64,000 nt of DNA from Pantoea sp. A4. GTDB lineage: Bacteria; Pseudomonadota; Gammaproteobacteria; Enterobacterales; Enterobacteriaceae. Shown in pieces: positions 34,738 through 43,806 of the stretch. Position 1 is the first letter of the stretch, and the number at the start of each line of letters is the position of its first letter. The stretch lies in contig NZ_ALXE01000048.1 of NCBI RefSeq assembly GCF_000295955.2, positions 1-64,000 on the forward strand. The letters are read 5' to 3'. A model generated the notes under the pieces. That model made no database searches. It saw only the letters and a list, made by a program, of their open reading frames with translations, and was not told the origin of the DNA. The translations under genes and the position numbers were made by a program.

Positions 34738-37700
34738 TTAACGTAAAACCTGGAAGAGAAAATCAATGACATTCTCTCTCCCCAGACGAGCAAATGGGTT
34801 ATGCGGATTTGCGATCTCCCAAGGGGTAGGTTTATCCTCTAAAAATGCCTTTAACGATTCGCCAGTGGCGTCGTTTTTTATCGCATTGAAGAAAGCGAGT
34901 ACCTGTGTTAAGTCATTAACATCCAGGTAATCATCATCACCAAAATAGAGTTTTTCCAGCGGCCTCAGCTGTGCCAACGCATTATCATCATTATTTAATA
35001 ACACAGCCATAAGGGATGCCACTTTGCTAATAATAAAACTCACTTTTTCAGAAACTTCATCTTTTGTTAGTGTCAGAGTTGGCTCCTCAGTGGATGTCTG
35101 GCTTACAGGTTCAATGTCTGGTTTTTGCCCGTCTGTTGTGGCACCAGGCGAATCAAAATCCCCCCGGAGGTACAAAATCACCACCGCAAAGACTGACGCA
35201 TAAATTACTACTACGGCGTTGAAGCCAAGCAATTTTAAGGCCGTTTTAGGGTGTTCCTGAGCGTGTTGCAGAGCCCTTTGCATAATAGGCCCCCCTCCTT
35301 GGCCGATCGGAGAGAGTGTATTGTACAAGTCTTTCCCTCTGAGCCGACGCCCTCCGGTTCTGTTTCCATTTCCCCTAATCGACCCGATCCCGGTTTGTTC
35401 TGTATATGGCCTGGAGGGTCTTGCTCGTATATATCGACTGGACGCTCCTGCACGCGTATTTTTGTTTGCGAACAGCGAGGCTATCCAGCCGCCACGACAA
35501 GCATTAACATCCACTACGGCCTCGCCGGTGCTTGAAACAGAAGCAAAGTCCTCAACCAGCGTTGATAATTTAAGGGCTTGCTTTTTATCAATTGTGACTA
35601 ACCCACCAGGACGTGGCGTTGCAGGTACTAACGAAGGATTCTGTGAGCTGGTTTGTTTTTCCAGATTCCACATATCCATTGCCCTGTATGGGTTATCATC
35701 CTCGAAATGGGATAATTTAACGTCTTTATAATGGCCTGCCTTAGAAGTTCCGGTGAATCTTATTCTCTCTTCCAGCGTCGCAGTTCGCCAGCTCTCAATT
35801 TCGCCATTTTTAATAATGGGAACTTCTGTTACAGGTTGATCAAGTTGATTGTATTTTACCCGAGCCGAAGGTAACATTTTTCTGCTTTCTAACCCATTAT
35901 CATCAAGCAACTTTCCATGCTCGCCATAGAAATTAATAGTGGTTTTCTTTGGACAGGCAACCGTATTTGTACCAATAGTATTCCCATGTCCTGAGACCAT
36001 GAAACGGCCTGGCCTGGCATCCTTACCTTCGGGAAGGTATATTTTGTAGCCATCATACTGCCGATAACCATATGATTTTCCATTACGTATTACATCTTTT
36101 TTGTTAAAAAGCCTTCTTCCTTCATCAATCCCTCTTGCCCCCGGCCACGGGGTAGAATTAGGCGTTACCCCGTTCAATTCCCATGTCAGATCGCCTTGAG
36201 TGCCGATGCCATAAGTACCATCAGGATTAGGATTCCTTCTTACGGCCCCTGTAAGCGGTTGGTTATAAGCAGATTCACCAAGCCCTGGCCTTACGCCTCC
36301 TCGCACTTCCAACGGCAAACGTGCGCTATGCGCATTATTTGTTCTGACTGTGCTCGTTTGTCCCGTAGTTTGTCTGATACCTTCTGTTGTTGCGAAATCT
36401 GAATTCCTAAAACGATCCAGCAGGTTATTCACGTCAGCACGCAATTGCTCCATTCTTGTTGCCCCATTATTGAGCTGAGCGCCAGAATTGACATGGGTCC
36501 CGCCAACAGATGAGCGGCTACCTGAAGCCAGGCTTTGTGTTTGTTGTCCTCCGTGAGAGGTCGTTCCCGTCATAGAGCTTCCTGACTGGTAACCTGAAGA
36601 ACTTGTTTCGCTTGAATGGCTCAAATCGACTGCAGGATTATTTGATCCACCAGTGTTGACCGAATGACTTGAAGAAAGGCTGGTTCCGTCAGATGAACCA
36701 GCTCTGGAAGATATGGTGCTTGAGGTATCCACACCTGCCATTAGTTCATTATGTCGACCTTCAGTAATAACGCCCTCAATGAATCCTTCGTCAAGAACCT
36801 GTCTGGAATAATCAGCTCTGATATTTGCATCTGATATTCCTCTTGAAATAATCTCATCGGCATTTGGTGCATACTTGATTTTATCAACAAATTCGTTTGA
36901 TTTTCTTACTACAGTTATAAATTCCTGATGATTGCTAGTGGCATAACGCAATAAACCTTTTACGTCAGCCACGGAAAAAACAGCAAAAAGTATCGACCCA
37001 ACTAAGATATCAGCTTTCGCCTCAATAAATTCTTTTCCGCGGTCGGAATTATATAACTTGAGCACACTTAAACCAATATCCCCCGATTCGGCTAACGCAC
37101 TAACCAACAGTGCAGCCACTTGTACTTGGCCGCTAGCAGTTGCAGCGGCTGCACCTGCGACTAAAGCCATCCCTCTAAGTACAGCCTGCCCGTAGCTCAC
37201 CAGCCGTTTTGTCTTATGCTCACCCGGCGTAAAGATATCGTAATCCAGATCGCTGCTTAACCTGTCTATTAATCCATCATAAAGACTGTCCAGTAGTGTC
37301 TGGGTATTATTTGTAACATTACCATAGCTCAGCGACCAACTTAGCCAGGGTTTGTACCCAGGAATAATACCATCACGATCTTTTTTCGAGAGGCTATTCT
37401 GTATATCAATCGCAAGTTCACGTCCTGGTACCATCCCAGCCCTCATAATATAGCACTTACCACTTCTGAGGGAGATGATAATTTTTAGATCCCCCTTAGT
37501 TATCGCCATCATTTCCGAAACAGGATGCTGTGCATCACTAATTTCCATACCTAAAGCTTCCCAAGGCATATTTACGCTAACAGTTTGTAGCGCAGCCTTG
37601 CCTGACAAATAGTCATTGACTAAAGCAGTCACATCATCGTTTTTAGGCGTTAATAAAAATTTCAATAAGGCTGTATTAATGGCTTTCTGATAGATAACAG

Positions 37701-40700
37701 ATACAGCCGACCGCAAGGGTGAAGAAGATTTCAACGCTTCAATTTTTTCTTTTATTTCCCTCTCAACATGATTAATTATCTTACGCAACACATCCTGACT
37801 CATCCCGGATATGCCACTTACATTATTCACATCCGAAACAGAATTTAATGTAAAATCTTCATCACGATAAAGATTACCAGAAAGGATATCTCTTAACTTA
37901 TATTTCTTGATATAAAGTTTCTGTGTTGGAGCGATGAAGTTTGCCGAACCATAGTTATTATTCGTGAGTGTTTCAAAGGTAACAGAATATTCTGCATCCA
38001 GGTCAGCCTGAGCAAAAGTCATTCCCTGGCTGGCCGCAGATTTTAGTAGAATGCTGTCAAGCTGATCGTTAACACTAAGTTGCTTATGCACTGATATATC
38101 TGAGGAAGAACCTGTCGATGCGCTGGTGTTTTTCTCGATGCTGCCTTCACTATCAACAAACTCGAAGTTGGCGCTTTCTACCAGACTGTGTTCATTAATA
38201 ACAAATACATTCAAATCATCATCGCTCGCTCCTGAACCGATCTTTGGATTGCTCGATAACGCCTTTTCAATATGTGATACGGAGATACGATTTCTCTCAT
38301 CCTGAAGCAGCATATCTGCTTGTATCTGCGATAAAATATTCGTTTTCCATTTATCAGAACTTTCATAACCATCTTGAGGATGATATATCTTTGCAAAAAC
38401 AACTTCGCCAGCACTATTTTTTAGGGTAAATTTAAATCCCTTACCGGCAGGAAACCCCTCTCTGGATTTATTTATTTCCTGGTGTAACACCCCTACAATT
38501 CTATTTTTATCCTGAATATCGTCTGGCCATATTCCTATAGCCTTAGACAAGGCTGAAAAATACGAACTTCCTTTTACCATACTATCGTAAATATAATATT
38601 TCTCTGACAAATATATACGTAAGCGCGTTTTATCATCATCAGGGAGTTTGCTCTCGTTAAACCATGCTCCCCTTTCGACAGGAGACATAATCGCTAACAG
38701 AGAAGCCAATGAAGAATACGCTTCCCTCGACGTAATTTCTGGTAAAGACAAAGTACAACTCTGATCAACAAACTGGAAATTGGCGCTTTCTACCAGACTG
38801 CTATCCTTAACCACAAACACATTAATATTATCATCACTCGATCCTGAAACCACCTTGGGTGCACTGGTTTCTTCGCCGTTAATATGTGATACAGAAATAC
38901 GATTCACCTCATCATGAATCAGCATATCTTCTTCTATCTGAGATGCAATATCCGCCTTCCACGCACCAGAACGTCCACTACCGGGTCGTGGATAATAAAT
39001 TTTTTCAAAAATAACCCCACCACTGTTATTTTTAAGTGTCAGTTTAAATCCTTTACCGGCGGGAAAATCCCCCGCCAACACGGAGTCTGGCAGTCGTAAC
39101 ACTCCCACGATACGGTTTGTACTCTGAAAATCCGCTGGCCATGTTTTGTGACGACTTTGCACATATTTAAAATAATCGCTTCCCTTAACCATATGATCGT
39201 AAATATAATAGTTTTCGGCGAGATATATACCCAGATTTCTTTTGAGGTATGCGAATAATGCGCTCCGTTGAAACCAGACATCTCTTTCGGTAGCAGACAT
39301 TTTGGCCAACTGTGCAGCCAGTGCCGCCCCTTCTGCAGAGGTCGAAAGGCTACGTTTAGACAAGCTACTGTCCTGATCGACAATCTGGAAATCGACGTTT
39401 TTCACCTGACTATTTTCACCGGCAACAAATACATTTACCTCAGTGTTTTTTGCTCCCGATATCACTACGGGATTACTGTATATATAACGATGAATATGAT
39501 CTACAGAAATGCGATTATTCTCATCCAGAAGCAACATATCCTCTTCTATTTGAGATGCAATATCCGTTTTCCAGGCACCATTTCTCTCTGAAACAGTTCG
39601 TGGATAATATACTTTCTCAAACATCACCTCGCCGCTACTGTTTTTAAGCATCAGTTTAAATCCTTTATTAGTGGGAAAACTTCCCGCCAACACGGGGCTC
39701 GGCAGTCGTAACACTCCCACGATACGGTTTTCACTCTGGAAATTACGTGGCCATCGAGGATGAATACTTTGCACCCATGTAAAATACTCACTCCCCGTCA
39801 CCATTCGATCGTAAATATAATAATTTTCCGCCAGGTAGATACCTAGATCTTTTTTATAACTTGCAGTTAGGCTGCTATTCGCAATCCATTCATTCCTGTC
39901 TGAACGGGACATAGCGGCCAGCTCAGAAACTAATGAATTTTTTATTGCACCGCCGGGAATAGAGGTTGCTGTTAAAGGCAACGCATTGCACTCAACTCGC
40001 CTATTACGGTTTGGATTTGTATATTGGCTATACATACGGCCTTGCGCAGTTCCATAATACGTCTGCTGCTCACCTTCCATCTCTTCTGCCACTGGTGTTG
40101 CCATAATGGCATCACTTAGTCCTAACGCATGCGTTAGCGCGCTTTCCTGCTCGGCTTCCAGTCCCAGCAGTTCACACAACATATCCAGCACGCGCAGCAG
40201 CAGGCTCCATCCATTCACATCTATACTCTTGAGAAAAGCCGTAAACTCTGAATCTCCGGAATACAACCCGGCAATAAATTCGTGCGGACTGTGCAGATAA
40301 TACACAGTGGCAGCATCTTTCCCTCCCTGTTCCTGATAAGCCTGTTGTGCACGCTCGCGAAGTGCATCGAGTTGCTGTACTTTGTACCCCAGCTCACTTG
40401 CTGGGTTCTTCAATCCTGCTGCCACTTGATGTGCGGATAAAGCATGAGCAATTTCATGCAAGATCTCTTCGTCAGTCGCATCCGCACTTAATCGTATTTC
40501 TCGCGTTGACATTTTATAATGGCTGAAGGCATACTCTTCTGACTGTATTATACCGAAACTATCAATGAATTTATTATTAAGTAGGCTTTGGGATAATTTC
40601 GCTTGCCGTAAATCCCCCCCCTGAGATATGCGAAATATTTCTTCACGAACTTTGAGATTTTTAACGCTGCTCGCTATCGATTTTGCTGCTTTATCTTTTG

Positions 40701-43494
40701 CATGGGTCTGTTTTAAAACACTGTCAAAAAACTTGCTGATTTTCTCTTGCTCATTAATTTTTTTTTGTTGCATCGCTTCTGCACTGTTCGTCACAACTTT
40801 GTTTATCGCCACAAAAGGCAGCTCGGAAACCAACTGCTTAGCCACATTTTTTGCAGCGTCCCTGGCATTGCCTTTATAAATGTCTTCCCAAAGAAATGCC
40901 CCACCGATAGCATGAGAAGCAAAGGGTAATGTGCCTACACCAATCTTAATTGCCAGCTGTTCAAATGCATTTTTTCTGTACTTACTGGCTTCCAGCTCAC
41001 TGCTGCCTTCACCCAAACGAACGGCTTTCCCCCCTTTATCAATAACAAAGGTCACAACAGCATGGGTGACGAGGCACTTAATCGCAATACGTAGCGGTAA
41101 AGAGGCGAGTGATGGCATTATGCTGAAAGAACCCAATGATGCGTAGAGGCTTTTTCTAATCAGCCGCCTGACGGACCAGCTTTTAAACATCTCATCCGTA
41201 CTTTTCTGAGCCATCAAAATTTCTGCCATGGTAGTGGGATAGTTAACTTTACCCTCAGCGGCATTTTTCATTTCTATTTTAAGACGATTCATCAATAGTT
41301 CACCACCACCCACTTTTTGTTTGGCAATAAATGGCAGATAGTTTCTGATATATTTTAGAAATGCAGCATCATATTCTTCTTCTGCTTTAATCCTGCTACT
41401 TCCAGAATGTTTCGCTAACCAGCTTTTTTTTCTTTCCTGATGTGATTCAGCAATCCCTTTCGCTAACATACCAGTACGCGAGAAGCTCGCGGGTTCCCAA
41501 CCGGTTAAGTCCGTTATTTCTATATTAAGATAACTCCTTACAGCCTGAAGTTTTCGTATCCATTCTTTAATTTCATCAGAAAATGAATCTCTGGCATCCG
41601 GGTAATCACAAAGTTTATCCGGGATAGTCTTCATCCTTGTTTCACATTTGACAATATAGTCAGTAAACTTACTTAGTTCGATAAAGTAATCGTTAATGGC
41701 TTGTTGTGATTTACCGGTATGTGTATCTGCCATTAAAATATCAGATATTTCTAGCAACACTGATGCCTTCTGCCTCCTTTTAGATAAATCCATTTTACTG
41801 TTAACAAGGTCAGCTAATTTTCTTTTTTCCTCAACAACAACCTGTTGCCAAAAAACCTTATTATTTTCCAGTTCATTTATTAATATTTTACTTATAGAGG
41901 AAGGATTTTGTTTTTCCAGTAGCCATGTAACCGCATCAAAGCGTTGAAGGGCAAAACGTAATGTGCTGGATGCCTGATTTATCTGCGCCAGACTAATCAG
42001 AGTTTGCTGGATTTTATCCTTGACTATCACGCCTGTGTGCAAAATTGCAGCTATCTCTTGGGCAGAAAAAGACTTCGTCTTTCGGGTAATTATGCCAGTC
42101 AACTTACGTTCTATCTTAAGGTGAGCTGACTCTAAAAATCGTGGTACAAGAGGGAGGCTAGCTTTGAATGAGGCGGCCGGTTTTTTAGTAGGGGAAATGA
42201 ATTCCTTTTCCGCTTCATACAGTTTTTCAATAACTCCCTGAGATGCTTTATCGTTTAAAGCTTCCTTAGAGGGCTGAACTTTTTTCACTTCATCCATTAA
42301 CTGTATGAGAATAATATTTAATTTTTTACAGGTTAACAAAATCATCTGAGTGAAAGCGTAGCTCTTTTCTTCACGAGGGTTTACTTCATTTGACGATAAA
42401 ATTCTCTGTGCAGCTTTTTCTGTAAGACTTACACTTTGTAGCAGAAGTTCAAGGGAATAATCTATTCCATCTGACTGACTCAGTGCAGTTCTTGGTATAT
42501 CTCCACTTATCTCGCTAACGTCCGCGATGCCTTCCGGATCGGAGAGATCAATAGTATTACTCTCCCCATTCTGCGGTGCTATTCCCCATAAACTTTCCCG
42601 GTATTTCTTTTCATTCCATAACTGAGCATTAACAAGGCTATTTACCTTCATTATTTCAACGGGGTCTTTTTGCAATTTGACACGCCGTTCACCAGTGCTA
42701 ATTGACTCGCCGGATTGTTCCAGCCCAGTGATATTCACCGTGGCATAAAAAAATGCTTCACGCTTTCTGTTTTCAAATTCTTTCCAGGAGAGCCATGACT
42801 CCGGTTTCATTTGTGCAAGACTGTCGATCATTGCAAAGGTCTCAGAGAGAGCATTGATTAAGCGTGAAGCCAGTAAGTTCAGCGTGTCATTTATTTTATC
42901 AATTCTTGTCTGCACATTTTGTTGTGTTTGATGTGTGTAGAACATAGCTGCCTGGGGTATTCTGTTATCTTTGTAGCTTTCCTGTTTGAATTTAATAAAC
43001 GACTCAATAAATGAGTTAAAATAATTTATACCTTTATAGCTGTTCACCGCCCCAATTTTTTTTCTTACACTATCGGGCAATGTGCTGTTATTTTGAGCAC
43101 TGACAACACCCTCCCGAATATTATGATGGGTATGGCTATCGGGTAGTTCATCTCCAGGGAAATCATGATCCGGGAAATCGGTATAGCCAAAATCACTTTT
43201 TAATGAATCAACATCAAGTAAAGAGTGAGTACTAATAGATTCCTGCATTCTTTTTTGCAGTACTCTAAGATCAGGGATAGTAATGTTGTTTTTTTGATAG
43301 CCCAGCTGGGAATATTCAATCAGATCAGGCAACTGGCTTTCAATCCCTGAAATTATATGTCGACTAAAATCAGGATCGAAAAACGAACTCTCTTTATGTT
43401 TTTTATATTCCTGATGCGATGAGGATGTGATACCCAGGTCACTATCCGTTTTATTTTCATCTACCCTGGAAGATTCAGAATCATGAATTGACAT
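34738..43494 (-). CDS. Giant multidomain toxin/effector-like protein (2918 residues), unrecognised family
   Basis: No whole-protein family is recognised. The ATG at 43494 is used because AGGAG lies five bases before it; a GTG two codons upstream abuts the SD. There is no signal peptide; the Ser/Asp-rich polar start is compatible with type III or similar secretion but proves nothing. Order: helical region (1-780); hydrophobic stretch (about 790-900); HEIAH at 1013-1017 with Glu1072 in SPHEFIAG, as in lethal-factor-like gluzincins; three repeats of about 205 residues (1190-1785); an alpha/beta and helical region with hydrophobic parts (2107-2135, 2162-2181); Ser/Gly/Thr linker (2254-2343); a domain with GHG (His2503) and NACRGG (Cys2666), possibly a cysteine protease; a basic stretch; a membrane segment (about 2751-2775); an acidic tail. 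Clearly AT-rich against its neighbours, so probably acquired. No secretion or immunity gene is adjacent. Confidence 0.85.
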   Translation of the reverse strand: MSIHDSESSRVDENKTDSDLGITSSSHQEYKKHKESSFFDPDFSRHIISGIESQLPDLIEYSQLGYQKNNITIPDLRVLQKRMQESISTHSLLDVDSLKSDFGYTDFPDHDFPGDELPDSHTHHNIREGVVSAQNNSTLPDSVRKKIGAVNSYKGINYFNSFIESFIKFKQESYKDNRIPQAAMFYTHQTQQNVQTRIDKINDTLNLLASRLINALSETFAMIDSLAQMKPESWLSWKEFENRKREAFFYATVNITGLEQSGESISTGERRVKLQKDPVEIMKVNSLVNAQLWNEKKYRESLWGIAPQNGESNTIDLSDPEGIADVSEISGDIPRTALSQSDGIDYSLELLLQSVSLTEKAAQRILSSNEVNPREEKSYAFTQMILLTCKKLNIILIQLMDEVKKVQPSKEALNDKASQGVIEKLYEAEKEFISPTKKPAASFKASLPLVPRFLESAHLKIERKLTGIITRKTKSFSAQEIAAILHTGVIVKDKIQQTLISLAQINQASSTLRFALQRFDAVTWLLEKQNPSSISKILINELENNKVFWQQVVVEEKRKLADLVNSKMDLSKRRQKASVLLEISDILMADTHTGKSQQAINDYFIELSKFTDYIVKCETRMKTIPDKLCDYPDARDSFSDEIKEWIRKLQAVRSYLNIEITDLTGWEPASFSRTGMLAKGIAESHQERKKSWLAKHSGSSRIKAEEEYDAAFLKYIRNYLPFIAKQKVGGGELLMNRLKIEMKNAAEGKVNYPTTMAEILMAQKSTDEMFKSWSVRRLIRKSLYASLGSFSIMPSLASLPLRIAIKCLVTHAVVTFVIDKGGKAVRLGEGSSELEASKYRKNAFEQLAIKIGVGTLPFASHAIGGAFLWEDIYKGNARDAAKNVAKQLVSELPFVAINKVVTNSAEAMQQKKINEQEKISKFFDSVLKQTHAKDKAAKSIASSVKNLKVREEIFRISQGGDLRQAKLSQSLLNNKFIDSFGIIQSEEYAFSHYKMSTREIRLSADATDEEILHEIAHALSAHQVAAGLKNPASELGYKVQQLDALRERAQQAYQEQGGKDAATVYYLHSPHEFIAGLYSGDSEFTAFLKSIDVNGWSLLLRVLDMLCELLGLEAEQESALTHALGLSDAIMATPVAEEMEGEQQTYYGTAQGRMYSQYTNPNRNRRVECNALPLTATSIPGGAIKNSLVSELAAMSRSDRNEWIANSSLTASYKKDLGIYLAENYYIYDRMVTGSEYFTWVQSIHPRWPRNFQSENRIVGVLRLPSPVLAGSFPTNKGFKLMLKNSSGEVMFEKVYYPRTVSERNGAWKTDIASQIEEDMLLLDENNRISVDHIHRYIYSNPVVISGAKNTEVNVFVAGENSQVKNVDFQIVDQDSSLSKRSLSTSAEGAALAAQLAKMSATERDVWFQRSALFAYLKRNLGIYLAENYYIYDHMVKGSDYFKYVQSRHKTWPADFQSTNRIVGVLRLPDSVLAGDFPAGKGFKLTLKNNSGGVIFEKIYYPRPGSGRSGAWKADIASQIEEDMLIHDEVNRISVSHINGEETSAPKVVSGSSDDNINVFVVKDSSLVESANFQFVDQSCTLSLPEITSREAYSSLASLLAIMSPVERGAWFNESKLPDDDKTRLRIYLSEKYYIYDSMVKGSSYFSALSKAIGIWPDDIQDKNRIVGVLHQEINKSREGFPAGKGFKFTLKNSAGEVVFAKIYHPQDGYESSDKWKTNILSQIQADMLLQDERNRISVSHIEKALSSNPKIGSGASDDDLNVFVINEHSLVESANFEFVDSEGSIEKNTSASTGSSSDISVHKQLSVNDQLDSILLKSAASQGMTFAQADLDAEYSVTFETLTNNNYGSANFIAPTQKLYIKKYKLRDILSGNLYRDEDFTLNSVSDVNNVSGISGMSQDVLRKIINHVEREIKEKIEALKSSSPLRSAVSVIYQKAINTALLKFLLTPKNDDVTALVNDYLSGKAALQTVSVNMPWEALGMEISDAQHPVSEMMAITKGDLKIIISLRSGKCYIMRAGMVPGRELAIDIQNSLSKKDRDGIIPGYKPWLSWSLSYGNVTNNTQTLLDSLYDGLIDRLSSDLDYDIFTPGEHKTKRLVSYGQAVLRGMALVAGAAAATASGQVQVAALLVSALAESGDIGLSVLKLYNSDRGKEFIEAKADILVGSILFAVFSVADVKGLLRYATSNHQEFITVVRKSNEFVDKIKYAPNADEIISRGISDANIRADYSRQVLDEGFIEGVITEGRHNELMAGVDTSSTISSRAGSSDGTSLSSSHSVNTGGSNNPAVDLSHSSETSSSGYQSGSSMTGTTSHGGQQTQSLASGSRSSVGGTHVNSGAQLNNGATRMEQLRADVNNLLDRFRNSDFATTEGIRQTTGQTSTVRTNNAHSARLPLEVRGGVRPGLGESAYNQPLTGAVRRNPNPDGTYGIGTQGDLTWELNGVTPNSTPWPGARGIDEGRRLFNKKDVIRNGKSYGYRQYDGYKIYLPEGKDARPGRFMVSGHGNTIGTNTVACPKKTTINFYGEHGKLLDDNGLESRKMLPSARVKYNQLDQPVTEVPIIKNGEIESWRTATLEERIRFTGTSKAGHYKDVKLSHFEDDNPYRAMDMWNLEKQTSSQNPSLVPATPRPGGLVTIDKKQALKLSTLVEDFASVSSTGEAVVDVNACRGGWIASLFANKNTRAGASSRYIRARPSRPYTEQTGIGSIRGNGNRTGGRRLRGKDLYNTLSPIGQGGGPIMQRALQHAQEHPKTALKLLGFNAVVVIYASVFAVVILYLRGDFDSPGATTDGQKPDIEPVSQTSTEEPTLTLTKDEVSEKVSFIISKVASLMAVLLNNDDNALAQLRPLEKLYFGDDDYLDVNDLTQVLAFFNAIKNDATGESLKAFLEDKPTPWEIANPHNPFARLGRENVIDFLFQVLR
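38140..39935 (-). repeat. Three tandem ~205-residue coding repeats inside the giant gene
   Basis: Each unit has the same landmarks: IYLAENYYIYD (IYLSEKYYIYD in the third), then NRIVGVL, GKGFK, a PR or PQ strand, a W-K-x-(D/N)-I-x-SQI motif, D-E-x-NRISV and a final strand ending VD. Spacing at the DNA level is about 610-620 bp. Units one and two are closest; the third is more diverged. The first unit begins about 100 residues after the metallopeptidase-like region. These may be binding or adhesion modules. Confidence 0.9.
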
Positions 43495-43672
43495 ATTCAC
43501 TCCTGATTAAAACTGAGAAGAGATAATGGCTACGAGCAAAATTAATTTAATCAGTCCGTTTAATAAAAAATATAAATTCAAGACCAAATGGGTCATTTTA
43601 TTTTTTGGATTAATATAAAATTCAAAGAGATAGCGTAAAACAAATTTTCACGGGGAAAAGCCCACACGTCAA

Positions 43673-43701
43673 GGTATAGGTTTGATAGTCAATACTGTCA
43701 A
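43673..43701 (-). promoter_or_regulatory. Sigma-70 promoter candidate for the giant gene
   Basis: On the - strand a perfect -35 TTGACA is followed after 17 bases by TATACC (4 of 6 to TATAAT). Transcription would give a leader of about 170 nt, very AT-rich, before the AGGAG of the giant gene. No HrpL-type box (GGAACC with a downstream CCAC) is seen in the 311-bp gap between the giant gene and the FtsI paralogue, which otherwise holds only the right 52-bp repeat. Confidence 0.6.
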
Positions 43702-43754
43702 CTTTTCGCCAGAAAATGTTGTGGTGTCATCACAGATGAAAATCCCGGACGCCT

Positions 43755-43806
43755 GGTGAAATGCAACGAGGTATGAATATCTCCATACCTCGTTAACAGG
43801 CTGAAT
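43755..43806. repeat. 52-bp palindromic direct repeat, right copy
   Basis: Right member of the pair, with a perfect 11-bp stem (AACGAGGTATG/CATACCTCGTT). Its last base is the final base of the stop codon of the FtsI paralogue, so the repeat forms the immediate 3' flank of that gene. The left copy has the same orientation. Confidence 0.92.

Noticed and set aside
43495..43754. HrpL-type hrp box upstream of the giant gene
   Set aside because: No GGAACC with a properly spaced CCAC on the relevant strand; a sigma-70 promoter is a better fit.
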